From Streptomyces griseus subsp. griseus (GTDB lineage: Bacteria; Actinomycetota; Actinomycetes; Streptomycetales; Streptomycetaceae): a stretch of 64,000 nt of DNA. The notes under the pieces are model-generated. The model was not told the origin of the DNA and did not search any database. It saw only the letters and a program-made list of their open reading frames with translations. This document shows, piece after piece, positions 1-8,314 of the stretch. The stretch's first letter is position 1, and every line of letters starts with the position of its first letter. The stretch spans positions 4,216,001-4,280,000 of the forward strand of contig NZ_CP032543.1 in the NCBI RefSeq assembly GCF_003610995.1. Reading direction: 5' to 3'. Both the position numbers and the translations under genes were made by a program.

Positions 1-1
1 T

Positions 2-907
2 TGGGACAACAGGGAGGCGTTCTTCCCCGGCTTCCCCCTGCTCCTGCGGGCCGTGCACACGATCGTCCCGAACTGGACGGCGGCAGGCCTGCTGATCTCA
101 CTGATCGCGGGGGCGGTAGCCGTACTGGCCCTGTCCCGCCTGGCCCGCTCCTACGTCCCCGAGGACGCCGACGGCCTGCGTACGACCTTGTTCTTCCTGC
201 TCTCCCCCTGCGCGGTCTTCCTGGCGGCCGGCTACACGGAGGCGCTGTTCCTGGCGTTCGCGCTCCCGGCCTGGCTGGCGGCCCAGCGCCACCACTGGGC
301 GACGGCGGCCGCGCTGACGGCGCTGGCGACGACGGTACGGGTCAGCGGTCTGTTCCTGGCGGCGGCGGTAGCGGTGCTGTTCGTGCTCTCGGCCCGGTCG
401 GGGAAGGGCCGGCGCGGGGCGCCCTGGCTGGCACTGCCCGCGCTGCCGCCGCTGGCGTACAGCTGGTATCTGCACACCCGCACGGGCGACTGGATGGCGT
501 GGAAGCACGCACAGGAGCGAGGCTGGTACCGGGACTTCCACACCCCGTGGGAGGCGTGGACGAACACGTGGAGCGCGGCGTTCGACGGCGTGCACGCCAC
601 CGGGTACGCGGCCATGTTCCAGGCGGAGTTGGTGGCGATGGTGGTGGGCCTGGCCCTGGTCGCGCTGCTGGTACGGCACCGTCGCCTGCCGGAGGCCGTG
701 TACGTCGCGCTGAGCCTGTGGGCGCTGGGAACGTCGTACTGGTACACGTCCATTCCTCGGGCCACGCTGCTGTGGTGGCCGCTGTGGATCGGCCTGGCGG
801 CCCTGAGCCTGCGCCGCCCCTGGTTCAGGACGGTGTACCTGTCCGTGGCGGCCCCGCTGGGCGCGCTGGCGGCCCTGGCGTTCCTCACGGGGCGGTGGGC
901 GGGGTGA
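2..907 (+). CDS. PIG-V-like mannosyltransferase family integral membrane protein (5' truncated)
   Basis: The reading frame is open from base 2, so the start lies outside the window. The first visible residues include FFPGFPLLLR, the proline-rich motif that follows the first lumenal loop in GT-C enzymes of the PIG-V/GPI mannosyltransferase type. The rest is a string of hydrophobic segments with W/Y-rich loops (for example YSWYLHTRTGDWMAWKHAQ). The family transfers mannose from a polyprenyl-phosphate donor at the membrane; the acceptor cannot be told here. A short ATG-started version from base 53 would miss the FPGFP motif, so the upstream extension is preferred. Family assignment fairly sure; substrate unknown. 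Confidence 0.8.
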   Translation, partial: WDNREAFFPGFPLLLRAVHTIVPNWTAAGLLISLIAGAVAVLALSRLARSYVPEDADGLRTTLFFLLSPCAVFLAAGYTEALFLAFALPAWLAAQRHHWATAAALTALATTVRVSGLFLAAAVAVLFVLSARSGKGRRGAPWLALPALPPLAYSWYLHTRTGDWMAWKHAQERGWYRDFHTPWEAWTNTWSAAFDGVHATGYAAMFQAELVAMVVGLALVALLVRHRRLPEAVYVALSLWALGTSYWYTSIPRATLLWWPLWIGLAALSLRRPWFRTVYLSVAAPLGALAALAFLTGRWAG

Positions 908-1295
908 CGGCCTCGCCGCAGCCGCCTGCCGCTGCGGCCGGCCGGTCCGCCTCATCGTCCGGGCAGGCCACCGGTGGGGGAGTCGACCTGCCGGGCCACG
1001 GCGCCCGCTCGGCTCAGCCCCGGAGTCTGAAGGTGTCGACGTAGATCATCGCGTCCGCGCTGGACTCGCCGGATCGCGGACCCTGCCGTACCGGTGGATC
1101 GCCGGGCTCGTCCCACGCAAGCCGGCGGACCGGCTGACCCGGTGGAACGACCGGCCGCTCCGGCGGCTGTATCCACCCGAGGCGGCGGAGGCGACGATCC
1201 TCTCCGGCTACGCCTTCCACACCCTGCCGGCCGCCTGGGGCGAGGTGCTGGGCCGCTCTGACGCGGGTGCGATGCGTCATGTGGCGGCCCCGTGC
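908..1295. other. Gene-free scar with two possible gene tails
   Basis: No intact gene is visible in these 388 bases. On the minus strand, about 1021-1066 reads SADAMIYVDTFRLRG then stop, which looks like the last beta-strand of a secreted carbohydrate-active enzyme. On the plus strand, about 1045-1250 reads as a plausible protein piece (SGYAFHTLPAAWGE near its end) with no start and no own stop. The two pieces abut on opposite strands and neither is complete. I could not identify either parent gene. Confidence 0.35.
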
Positions 1296-1955
1296 TCACC
1301 GCGCTCCGCCCAACCGGTCCAGCTCCAGCCTCGCGGGCGGCGGGAGCTGTTCGATGTCGGGCCTGGCCCGGAACGATTCCAACAGGTAGCCCACCAGCCG
1401 ACGGGACGCCTCCGCGGACTTCGCCTGCGCGCCGTTGACCACCCCACTGTTCGCCAGCAGGGCCAGCACCACGTCCGAGACGTCGAAGTCCGGGCGCAGC
1501 GCCCCCGCCTCCTTCGCCCGCCGGACCAGCAGGGCCAGCCCCTCCTCCGCCCGGTCGCGCTCCCCGGCGTAACTCGGCTCGTCCGGGAAGCGGGCCAGGA
1601 ACGCGTGGGTGAAGCCCCGGTCGGCGGCCTGCATCGCGGACACCTCGGTGAACACCGAGCAGAACGCGCGCCAGGGGTCAGGGTCCTCCAGGGCGTCGTC
1701 GAGTACGCCCGCGCACTCCGCGAGCTGCTCGGCGAACGCCTCGGTGATCAGTGAGGTGCGGGTGGGGAAGCGGCGGTAGAGCGTCGCTACGCCGACGCCG
1801 GCCCGCCGGGCGATCGCGCTGATCGGTACGTCGATCCCGTGCAGCGCGTACGCCTCCCGGGCCGCCCGCAGGATGCGGTCCCGGTTCTCCCGGGCGTCGG
1901 CGCGCAGGGTGTCCGGGCCGGTGTGAGGCGGGTTGTGAGAGGGCTGAGCAGGCAT
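1296..1955 (-). CDS. TetR/AcrR family transcriptional regulator
   Basis: A 219-residue regulator. The N-terminal helix-turn-helix is at about residues 45-64 (ISAIARRAGVGVATLYRRFP), followed by an all-helical ligand-binding domain of normal TetR length. The ATG at 1955 is chosen; an in-frame GTG lies three codons upstream at 1964 and neither has a strong ribosome binding site. The gene is divergent from the zinc-independent oxidoreductase at 2056, which is probably its target. An inverted repeat at 1962-1977, between the two starts, is the likely operator and would also make it self-regulating. Ligand unknown. Confidence 0.85.
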   Translation of the reverse strand: MPAQPSHNPPHTGPDTLRADARENRDRILRAAREAYALHGIDVPISAIARRAGVGVATLYRRFPTRTSLITEAFAEQLAECAGVLDDALEDPDPWRAFCSVFTEVSAMQAADRGFTHAFLARFPDEPSYAGERDRAEEGLALLVRRAKEAGALRPDFDVSDVVLALLANSGVVNGAQAKSAEASRRLVGYLLESFRARPDIEQLPPPARLELDRLGGAR

Positions 1956-1961
1956 GTCTCT

Positions 1962-1977
1962 CACTTTAGGGTAAGTG
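1962..1977. promoter_or_regulatory. Candidate TetR operator (CACTT-N6-AAGTG)
   Basis: The sequence CACTTTAGGGTAAGTG is a perfect 5-bp inverted repeat with a 6-bp centre, in the intergenic region between the divergent TetR and oxidoreductase genes and over the alternative GTG start of the regulator. Its position fits a TetR operator. The arms are short, so chance cannot be excluded. Confidence 0.4.
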
Positions 1978-2055
1978 GAGGGGTTTCTCCGGTTAGCTGT
2001 CTAGCCTGGGCCGGGAGCGGGAGTACCCGAGGGAACAGGCACAGGACGGCCCACG

Positions 2056-3021
2056 ATGAACGACATGCGCGCGGCGCTCTACGACAGCTACGGACCGCCC
2101 GAGGTCCTCTACGAGGGCCGGGTCCCGGTGCCCGTGCGGAAACCCGGCGAGGTGCTGGTCCGGGTTCACGCGACGAGTGTCAACGGCGGCGAGCTGCACG
2201 GCCGCGCCGGCAAGGTCCGGCTCGTCACCGGGCGGCGCTTCCCCCAGCGGACCGGGATCGACTTCGCGGGCGAGGTCGCCGAGGTGGACGCCTCCGTCAC
2301 CGGCCTGCGCGAGGGCGACCGTGTGTGGGGCATCCTGCCGCGCGGGCGGAACGGCTTCGGCAGCGCGGCCGAGTACGTGTCCGTCCGCCCGCGCCGGATC
2401 GCGTACGCCCCCGAGAACGTCACCCTGACCGAGGCCGTCTCGCTCTCCGCCGGGGGCACCACGTCCCTCACCGCCCTGCGCGACAAGGCCCGGCTCCGGG
2501 CGGGCGAACGCCTCCTCGTCCGCGGGGCGTCCGGCGGTGTCGGCAGCGTCGCCGTTCAGCTCGGCAAGGCGCTGGGCGCCCACGTCACCGGCCTCGCGGG
2601 GGCGGGAAACCTCGACTTCGTCAGGGAGTTGGGTGCGGACGAGGCGATCGACCGCCGCGCGACGGCGCTGTCGGAGCTGGGCCCGTACGACGTCATCATG
2701 GACACGGTCGGCACCGAACACCGCAGCCTGCAAGGCCTGTTGGCACCACGCGGCCGCCTGGTCTCCATCGCGTTCGACATCGACCACCCGGCCAAGGGCA
2801 TCGGCTACATCCTGGCGTCGGCCGTCCACGGCGGTCGACGGGTCCGCTTCTTCAGTGGCAACCCCAAGCACGACCTGTTCGCCGAGCTGGCCGCGTACGT
2901 CGAACGCGGCGACCTGCGCCCCGTCGTCGACACGGTCCACCCGCTGTCGGGCATCGCCGCCGCCCACCGCGCCCTGGAGGCGGGCGGGGTGCGGGGGAAG
3001 CATGTGATCCGGGTGGTGTGA
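2056..3021 (+). CDS. NADP-dependent oxidoreductase, quinone-oxidoreductase/MDR type
   Basis: A 321-residue medium-chain dehydrogenase/reductase. The GroES-like N-terminal half (about 1-130) lacks the catalytic-zinc cysteine and histidine set. The Rossmann half begins with ASGGVGSVAVQLGKALGA at about 157-174, the dinucleotide-binding AxxGxG signature, and ends with the usual HVIRVV strand. This is the zinc-independent quinone oxidoreductase/enoyl reductase branch, which reduces quinones or alpha,beta-unsaturated carbonyls with NADPH. It is divergent from the TetR gene at 1955 and probably repressed by it, as in electrophile- or quinone-sensing pairs. Real substrate unknown. Confidence 0.88.
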   Translation: MNDMRAALYDSYGPPEVLYEGRVPVPVRKPGEVLVRVHATSVNGGELHGRAGKVRLVTGRRFPQRTGIDFAGEVAEVDASVTGLREGDRVWGILPRGRNGFGSAAEYVSVRPRRIAYAPENVTLTEAVSLSAGGTTSLTALRDKARLRAGERLLVRGASGGVGSVAVQLGKALGAHVTGLAGAGNLDFVRELGADEAIDRRATALSELGPYDVIMDTVGTEHRSLQGLLAPRGRLVSIAFDIDHPAKGIGYILASAVHGGRRVRFFSGNPKHDLFAELAAYVERGDLRPVVDTVHPLSGIAAAHRALEAGGVRGKHVIRVV

Positions 3022-3167
3022 GGCGCCGTGCTCTCCGGGGCATGGCCCCTCGGGTTGTTCCCGGTCCTGCCTTCCTGGTGGGTTCCGACCGGTCGTCCGG
3101 AGGGGCGGCGGAGCCCAGGGGCCTTGACCGCGACGCCCCGACACGGGCCGGGGTGACCGGGGACGAC

Positions 3168-3200
3168 GGTGGCCCCGGGGATTCCCCCCCCGGGGCCACC
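3168..3200. terminator. Bidirectional hairpin terminator
   Basis: A perfect 13-bp stem (GGTGGCCCCGGGG with its complement) around a 7-base loop. It sits between the convergent oxidoreductase and beta-glucosidase genes. There is no U-tract, as is usual for streptomycete terminators. Confidence 0.8.
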
Positions 3201-3224
3201 ATCACGGACAAGGGACCGCCCCCC

Positions 3225-4652
3225 TCACCCCCGCTCCAGCCCGCCCCGCGCCACAACCCCCGCGTACCACCGCGCGCTGTCCTTCACCGTCCGCCGCTGC
3301 GAGGCGAAGTCCACGTGGACGATGCCGAAGCGCTTGCTGTAGCCGTACGCCCACTCGAAGTTGTCCAGCAGCGACCACAGGAAGTAGCCGCGTACGTCCA
3401 CCCCGTCCTCGATCGCCCGGTGTACGGCACTCAGGTGCGCGTCCAGGTACGCCACCCTCTCCGGGTCGTGCACCTGGCCCTCCGGGTCCGCGTAGTCGTC
3501 GTACGCCGCTCCGTTCTCGGTCACCAGCAGCGGGAGGTCCGGGAGTTCGTCGCGGAGGCGGGTCAGGAGTTCGTAGAGGCCGTCGGCGTCCACCGGCCAG
3601 TCCATCGCCGTGCGCGGGCCCTCCGCGGGGGTGAACGCCACATGCTGCTCGGCGCCCGCCCAAGGGGAGGGGGAGTCGGAGCTGCCCGCCGAAACCACGC
3701 TGGGGGAGTAGTAGTTGATCCCCAGGGAGTCGATGGGGGTCGACGTCACCTCCAGGTCGCCGTCCTTCACGAACGACCAGTCCGTCACCGCCGCCGTGTC
3801 CGCCACCAGGTCCTGCGGCAGCCGCCCGTGGAAGACCGGGTCCAGGAAGATCCGGTTCGCCACCGCGTCGATCCTGCGCACCGCGTCCCGGTCCGCGTCG
3901 GTGTCGCTCAGGGGGCGCAGGGCGTGCAGGTTGAGAGTGAGGGAGACCTCGGCCGTGGACGGGAGGCGGTCGCGCAGGACCCGGGTCGCGCCGCCGTGGG
4001 CCAGGTTGAAGTGGTGCGCGGCGCGCAGCGCGGCGAGGTCGCTGGTGCGGCCGGGGGCGTGGACCCCGTTCCCGTACCCGAGGAACGCCCCGCACCAGGG
4101 CTCGTTGAGCGTCGTCCATGTGGACACCCGGTCACCCAGCGCCCCGGCCACCAGGCCCGCGTACTCCGCGAACCGGTGTGCCGTGTCCCGCTCCGGCCAG
4201 CCGCCCGCGTCCTCCAACTCCTGCGGAAGGTCCCAGTGGTAGAGCGTGGCGACCGGTCTGATCCCGGCCCCCAGCAGCTCGTCCACCAGGCGGCGGTAGA
4301 AGTCCAGGCCGCGCTCCACCGCCGGGCCCCGGCCCGTCGGCTGGACCCTGGGCCAGGAGACGGAGAACCGGTAGTCCGTGACGCCGAGCTCCCGCATCAG
4401 CTTCACGTCCTCCGGCATCCGGTGCAGATGGTCGGCGGCGATGTCACCGGTGTCGCCGTTGCGCACCTTGCCGGGGGTACGGCTGAACGTGTCCCAGATG
4501 GAGGGCGTACGGCCGTCCTCCGTGGCCCCACCCTCGATCTGGTACGCGGCGGTGGCCGTCCCCCACCGGAATCCGGCCGGGAAGCGGAGCACCTTTCCGG
4601 TCTCGGGGCGGGCGCCCGTGGAGGTCGCCGGGCGGGCATCGACAGCGGTCAT
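3225..4652 (-). CDS. GH1 family beta-glucosidase
   Basis: A 475-residue single-domain GH1 enzyme of normal length. The N-terminal signature [15 protein letters not shown] is present. TLNEPW near residue 182 carries the acid/base glutamate, and [10 protein letters not shown] near residue 378 carries the nucleophile. There is no signal peptide, so it acts in the cytoplasm on imported beta-glucosides. It is the last gene of the binding protein-permease-permease-glucosidase operon, the same order as cebEFG-bglC. Because a secreted GH81 endo-1,3-beta-glucanase shares the operators, laminari-oligosaccharides are the likely substrate rather than, or as well as, cellobiose; that is inference. Confidence 0.93.
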   Translation of the reverse strand: MTAVDARPATSTGARPETGKVLRFPAGFRWGTATAAYQIEGGATEDGRTPSIWDTFSRTPGKVRNGDTGDIAADHLHRMPEDVKLMRELGVTDYRFSVSWPRVQPTGRGPAVERGLDFYRRLVDELLGAGIRPVATLYHWDLPQELEDAGGWPERDTAHRFAEYAGLVAGALGDRVSTWTTLNEPWCGAFLGYGNGVHAPGRTSDLAALRAAHHFNLAHGGATRVLRDRLPSTAEVSLTLNLHALRPLSDTDADRDAVRRIDAVANRIFLDPVFHGRLPQDLVADTAAVTDWSFVKDGDLEVTSTPIDSLGINYYSPSVVSAGSSDSPSPWAGAEQHVAFTPAEGPRTAMDWPVDADGLYELLTRLRDELPDLPLLVTENGAAYDDYADPEGQVHDPERVAYLDAHLSAVHRAIEDGVDVRGYFLWSLLDNFEWAYGYSKRFGIVHVDFASQRRTVKDSARWYAGVVARGGLERG

Positions 4653-4718
4653 GAGACGGACACTCCAGAGGTGAGGGGAGGGTGAGGAGGGGATGGGCGA
4701 GGAGGCGGAGGCGCGGGG

Positions 4719-5630
4719 TCAGCCCTTCACCGCGCCCTGCATGATGCCGCCCACGATCTGCCGGCCCAGCAGGCCGAAGACCAGCAGCACCGGCAGCGTG
4801 CCCAGCAGCGTGCCGGCCATGATCACCGACTGGTCGTTGACATAGCCGCCGCCCAGCTGCCGCAGCGCGACCTGCACGGTCGGCTCCTGCGAGGACAGCG
4901 CGATGATCGGCCAGAAGAAGTCGTTCCACGCCGTCATGAACGTCAGCATCCCGAGCACCGCCATCCCCGGCCGTGCGATCGGGATCACGATCGACCAGAA
5001 GATCCGGGCCGTGGAGGCGCCGTCCACCCGGGCCGCCTCGATCAGTTCGTCCGGCAGCGACTGCACCAGGTACTGGCGCATGAAGAAGACGCCGAAGGCC
5101 GACACCAGGCCGGGCAGGATCACCGCCTGGAGCTGGTTCACCCACTGGAGTTCGGCGATCAGCATGAAGAGCGGGATCACGCCCAGCTGCGGCGGGATCA
5201 TCATCGTCCCGATCGTCAGCGTCAGCAGCGCGCCCCGGCCCCTGAACTTCAGCTTGGCGAAGGCGAATCCGGCGAGTGTGCAGCACAGGACCGTGCCGAG
5301 CGTGATCGAGGACGACACGATCAGCGAGTTCAGCAGCGCCTTGCCGATGTCCGCCTCTTCGAGCACCGCGTCGAAGTTCTTGATCAGGTTCGAGCCCGGC
5401 AGCAGACTCGGCGGCACCTGCGCCATGTCCGCGTTGGACCGGCTGGCCGCGACGATCGTCCAATAGAAGGGGAACGCCGAGATGAGGAGGGCGAAGCCGA
5501 GGATGAGGTACGAGAGCCAGCCGCCCTTCATCGTCCGGCCCGCGCCTCCCTTGCGTACCCGCTTTCCCGGCGGGTCCTGCGGCGGGCGGCCCGTCTCCGG
5601 GGCCGTCGGCGGTGCGACGAGCGCGGTCAT
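4719..5630 (-). CDS. Carbohydrate ABC transporter permease (MalG/CebG type)
   Basis: A 303-residue inner-membrane permease with about six transmembrane segments. The EAA loop EAARVDGASTARIFWSIVIP that contacts the ATPase is at about residues 188-207. It is the second permease of the operon: its ATG overlaps the TGA of the preceding permease (ATGA at 5627-5630), so the two are translationally coupled. No ATP-binding gene is nearby. That is normal for this family in streptomycetes, where a shared MsiK-type ATPase energises several sugar importers. Confidence 0.92.
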   Translation of the reverse strand: MTALVAPPTAPETGRPPQDPPGKRVRKGGAGRTMKGGWLSYLILGFALLISAFPFYWTIVAASRSNADMAQVPPSLLPGSNLIKNFDAVLEEADIGKALLNSLIVSSSITLGTVLCCTLAGFAFAKLKFRGRGALLTLTIGTMMIPPQLGVIPLFMLIAELQWVNQLQAVILPGLVSAFGVFFMRQYLVQSLPDELIEAARVDGASTARIFWSIVIPIARPGMAVLGMLTFMTAWNDFFWPIIALSSQEPTVQVALRQLGGGYVNDQSVIMAGTLLGTLPVLLVFGLLGRQIVGGIMQGAVKG

Positions 5631-6607
5631 CGGCCGGCCTCCTTGCGTGCACGGCGGCGCGCGATCAGGGCGTTGACCCCGACGAGCACCACGATCAGGA
5701 CGAACATCACCCAGGCGATGGCCGCGGCCCGGCCCAGGTGGAAGAAGCCCCAGCCCTGCTCGTACATGTACAGGCCGAGGGTCTGGTACTGGTGCGAGAT
5801 GCCACCCGAAATCGAACCCTCGAACAGCAGTGGCTCACCGAAGAGCTGGGTCGCCCCGATGGTCGAGATGATGACCGTGAAGATGATCGTGGGGCGCAGC
5901 CCGGGCAGCGTGACGTGGATGAACTGCCGCCAGCGGGAGGCCCCGTCCATCTCCGCCGCCTCGTACAGCTCGTGCGGGATCGACTGCATGCCCGCCAGGT
6001 AGATCAGCGCGTTGTACCCCGTCCACCGCCAGATCACGATCGTCGACACCGCGATCTGCGAGGCGACCGTGCCCGTCTGCCAGTCCACCGGGTCGAAACC
6101 GACCAGCCCGATCGCGTAGTTGATCAGGCCGAAGTCCCGGCCGAAGAGCTGCGCGAAGACCAGCGTGGCGGCGGCGACCGATGTCGCGTACGGCAGCAGG
6201 ATCGCCGTCCGGATGAAAGTCCGGCCGCGCAGCTTGTAGTTGAGCAGGTGCGCCAGGCCCAGCGCCATCGCCAGCTGCGGAACCGTCGACAGCACGCCGA
6301 TCGTGAACGTGTTGCGCAGCGAGATCCAGAAGTACTCGTCGGTGAAGAGCGCCGTGTAGTTGGCGATGCCCCGCCACTCCATCTCGCCGCTCGTCTGGAG
6401 TTCGACCCGGTAGAGCGAGACGAACGCCGTGTAGAGGAGCGGGAAGAGACCGAAGGCGAGGAAGAGGGTGAAGAAGGGGGCTATGTAGGCGTACGGGGAC
6501 GCCTTGCGCCAGGTACGCCGGAGAGCGGCTGCCCGACCGTCGTCGGGCCCGGGTCCGGTTCCGGCCGGGCGGCTCGGCCCGGCCTTCGCGGTGGCGGTGA
6601 GGGACAC
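5627..6607 (-). CDS. Carbohydrate ABC transporter permease (MalF/CebF type)
   Basis: A 326-residue permease with a cytoplasmic N-terminal tail, six or so transmembrane helices and the EAA loop YEAAEMDGASRWRQFIHVTLP. It starts at a GTG (6607). It pairs with the downstream permease through a 4-base ATGA overlap to form the heterodimeric channel. A 141-base gap containing a strong hairpin separates it from the binding-protein gene upstream, which probably allows the binding protein to be made in excess. Confidence 0.92.
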   Translation of the reverse strand: MSLTATAKAGPSRPAGTGPGPDDGRAAALRRTWRKASPYAYIAPFFTLFLAFGLFPLLYTAFVSLYRVELQTSGEMEWRGIANYTALFTDEYFWISLRNTFTIGVLSTVPQLAMALGLAHLLNYKLRGRTFIRTAILLPYATSVAAATLVFAQLFGRDFGLINYAIGLVGFDPVDWQTGTVASQIAVSTIVIWRWTGYNALIYLAGMQSIPHELYEAAEMDGASRWRQFIHVTLPGLRPTIIFTVIISTIGATQLFGEPLLFEGSISGGISHQYQTLGLYMYEQGWGFFHLGRAAAIAWVMFVLIVVLVGVNALIARRRARKEAGR

Positions 6608-6666
6608 GGTGCGGCCCTTCGGGATCGGGAGCGGAGATACGCGTCACGTGGAGGGGGACGGGGGTG

Positions 6667-6704
6667 GGGCCGGGCCACCGTGGTGCACACCGGTGGGCCG
6701 GCCC
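6667..6704 (-). promoter_or_regulatory. Intercistronic hairpin between binding protein and permease genes
   Basis: A 14-15 bp near-perfect stem (GGGCCGGGCCACCG pairing with CCGGTGGGCCGGCCC, one mismatch) around a 9-base loop. It follows the binding-protein stop codon and precedes the permease start on the same transcript. Such hairpins commonly stabilise the upstream message or attenuate read-through. Confidence 0.6.
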
Positions 6705-6748
6705 CGGGCGAGCAGGGGAGGAGGAGAGGGAGGCGCAGCGCGTCGGTC

Positions 6749-8059
6749 TCAGCCGATCACGTTCGCCACGCCCTTCTTCGCCGTCTCCCACGCCTTCTCC
6801 GAGGAGACGCCCTTGCGCTCCACCTCGCTCAGCGCGTTCGTCAGCTGCTGCATCACGTTCTGGTCGTGGACACCCAGCACCTGCACCGGCGACTCCTTGG
6901 CCGCGTCACCGAAGATCTGGCCGATCGGGGCGCCCGAGAAGTAGTCGTCCTTGGCGTCGGCGATCTTCTCGATCGCGCCGGTCGAGGAGGGGAAGTTGCC
7001 CTGCTTCTGGAAGACCTTCGCCTGCTGCTCGGGGGCGGTCAGCCACTCGATCAGCTCGTACGCCTCCTTCTTGTGCTTGGCCGCACGCGGGATGGAGAGG
7101 TAGGAACCGCCCCAGTTGCCGGCCCCGCCGGGCAGCTTGGCGATGTCCCACTTGCCCTGGCCGCCGTCACCGGCCTGGCCCTTGATGTAGCCGAGCATCC
7201 AGGCCGGGCAGGGGATCGTGGCGAAGGAGCCGGCGGCGAACGCCTGGTTCCACTGCGGGGACCACTGGTCGAGCTTGGCGCTCAGGTCCGCCTCGGCCGC
7301 CTTCACGGAGGTGTCCCAGGCCGTCTTCACCGCCGGGTTCTTCTCGTAGATCAGCTCACCGGAGGCGTCGTAGTACCGCTCCTCCTCCTGGCCGATCATG
7401 ATCCCGTAGAGCGAGCCGACGCTGTCCAGCCAGGCGCTCTTGGCGGGGGCCTTCTTCTTGTACTCCTTGCCGAGCTCCAGGTAGCCGTCCCACGTGGACC
7501 ACTTCTTCGCGAGCTCCTCGCGGTCGGTGGGGAGGCCGGCCTGCTTGAAGAGGTCGGTGCGGTAGCACATCGCCTCGGGGCCCACGTCGGTGCCGAGGCC
7601 GAGGACCTTGCCGTCCTTCGTGGTCGCCGCCGACCACTTGGCCTCGGCGAACTCGCCCTTGAGCTTGTCGGCCCCGAACTCCTTCAGGTCCTGGAACTTG
7701 TCGGACTGCTGCTGGGTGACCGACGCGATGCGGCCCACCTCCACGCCCTGCACGTCCGCGAGGCCGCCGCCGCCCGCCAGGCGGGTCTGGAGTGACTTCC
7801 AGTAGTCCGCCTCGTCCTGGGTGTCGCTCTGCTTGATCTTCACGTTCGGGTGGAGCTTCTGGTACTCGTCGTAGAGCCCGGCCTCCTTGAAGCCGAACGA
7901 GCCGAACAGGTCGACGTTGAGCGTGACCTTCCCGCCCGCGCTGTCGGAGGTGTCCGACGAGTCGCCGGATCCGGATCCACAGGCGGCGAGGAGCGCCCCG
8001 GCGAGGACGACCGCGCCGAGGCGGACGGTGGCTCTCTTGGCGGCTCGGGCGATGGGCAT
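6749..8059 (-). CDS. Extracellular sugar-binding lipoprotein of an ABC transporter
   Basis: A 436-residue family 1 solute-binding protein. It has a basic N-terminus, a hydrophobic stretch and the lipobox LLAAC with the lipidated cysteine at residue 27, then a Gly/Ser/Asp-rich spacer. The body has the usual features of CebE/MalE-type proteins (NVDLFGSFG, conserved aromatic residues, SIPRAAKHKKEAYELIEWLT near the C-terminus). GGGAGG lies 6 bases before the ATG. It is the first gene of the operon with two permeases and a beta-glucosidase, and is divergent from the GH81 gene, suggesting it binds beta-1,3-gluco-oligosaccharides. An 18-bp perfect palindrome lies 37 bases upstream. Confidence 0.92.
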   Translation of the reverse strand: MPIARAAKRATVRLGAVVLAGALLAACGSGSGDSSDTSDSAGGKVTLNVDLFGSFGFKEAGLYDEYQKLHPNVKIKQSDTQDEADYWKSLQTRLAGGGGLADVQGVEVGRIASVTQQQSDKFQDLKEFGADKLKGEFAEAKWSAATTKDGKVLGLGTDVGPEAMCYRTDLFKQAGLPTDREELAKKWSTWDGYLELGKEYKKKAPAKSAWLDSVGSLYGIMIGQEEERYYDASGELIYEKNPAVKTAWDTSVKAAEADLSAKLDQWSPQWNQAFAAGSFATIPCPAWMLGYIKGQAGDGGQGKWDIAKLPGGAGNWGGSYLSIPRAAKHKKEAYELIEWLTAPEQQAKVFQKQGNFPSSTGAIEKIADAKDDYFSGAPIGQIFGDAAKESPVQVLGVHDQNVMQQLTNALSEVERKGVSSEKAWETAKKGVANVIG

Positions 8060-8095
8060 GGGAAGCCTCCCTTGGCTTCGGGATGAACCGAGCGC

Positions 8096-8113
8096 TTTGA
8101 GAGCGCTCTCAAA
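8096..8113. promoter_or_regulatory. LacI-family operator O1 (18-bp perfect palindrome)
   Basis: TTTGAGAGCGCTCTCAAA is a perfect palindrome with the central CG typical of LacI-family sites. It lies 37 bases upstream of the sugar-binding lipoprotein start. It closely resembles the CebR-type box (GGGAGCGCTCCC) but differs at flanking positions, in line with a related regulator of different specificity. Confidence 0.85.
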
Positions 8114-8220
8114 CCTGCGTCTGGAGCGTCCCCCACCGCCCCCGCCCCGTCAAGACTCGAACGCATAACAGGTTGGTGTTACAGCAGGGCGCCGCTCAAC
8201 TGCCGTGCACGTGCGATCTC

Positions 8221-8250
8221 TTGACACTGACGTTTCAGGAGTTTTACGTT
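8221..8250 (+). promoter_or_regulatory. Promoter of the GH81 gene (TTGACA-N18-TACGTT)
   Basis: A consensus -35 box TTGACA (8221-8226) and a TACGTT -10 box (8245-8250), 18 bases apart. The operator at 8259-8277 begins just downstream of the -10 box, so a bound repressor would cover the transcription start. Confidence 0.7.
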
Positions 8251-8258
8251 CCTTGGCA

Positions 8259-8277
8259 CTTGAGAGCGCTCTCGAAG
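8259..8277. promoter_or_regulatory. LacI-family operator O2
   Basis: CTTGAGAGCGCTCTCGAAG carries the same core as the site at 8096-8113 (TTGAGAGCGCTCTC identical) with a one-base disruption of symmetry in the right arm. It overlaps the expected start of transcription of the GH81 gene. Confidence 0.82.
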
Positions 8278-8314
8278 GCGCTCTTCGCCCCCCCCCATGA
8301 TCGAGGTGCTGCTC

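Noticed and set aside
1839-4685. A plus-strand open frame of over 900 codons opposite the TetR and beta-glucosidase genes
   Set aside because: It is antisense to recognised genes and overlaps the oxidoreductase in another frame; composition is Arg/Pro/Gly-rich as expected of GC-rich antisense frames, with no family features.
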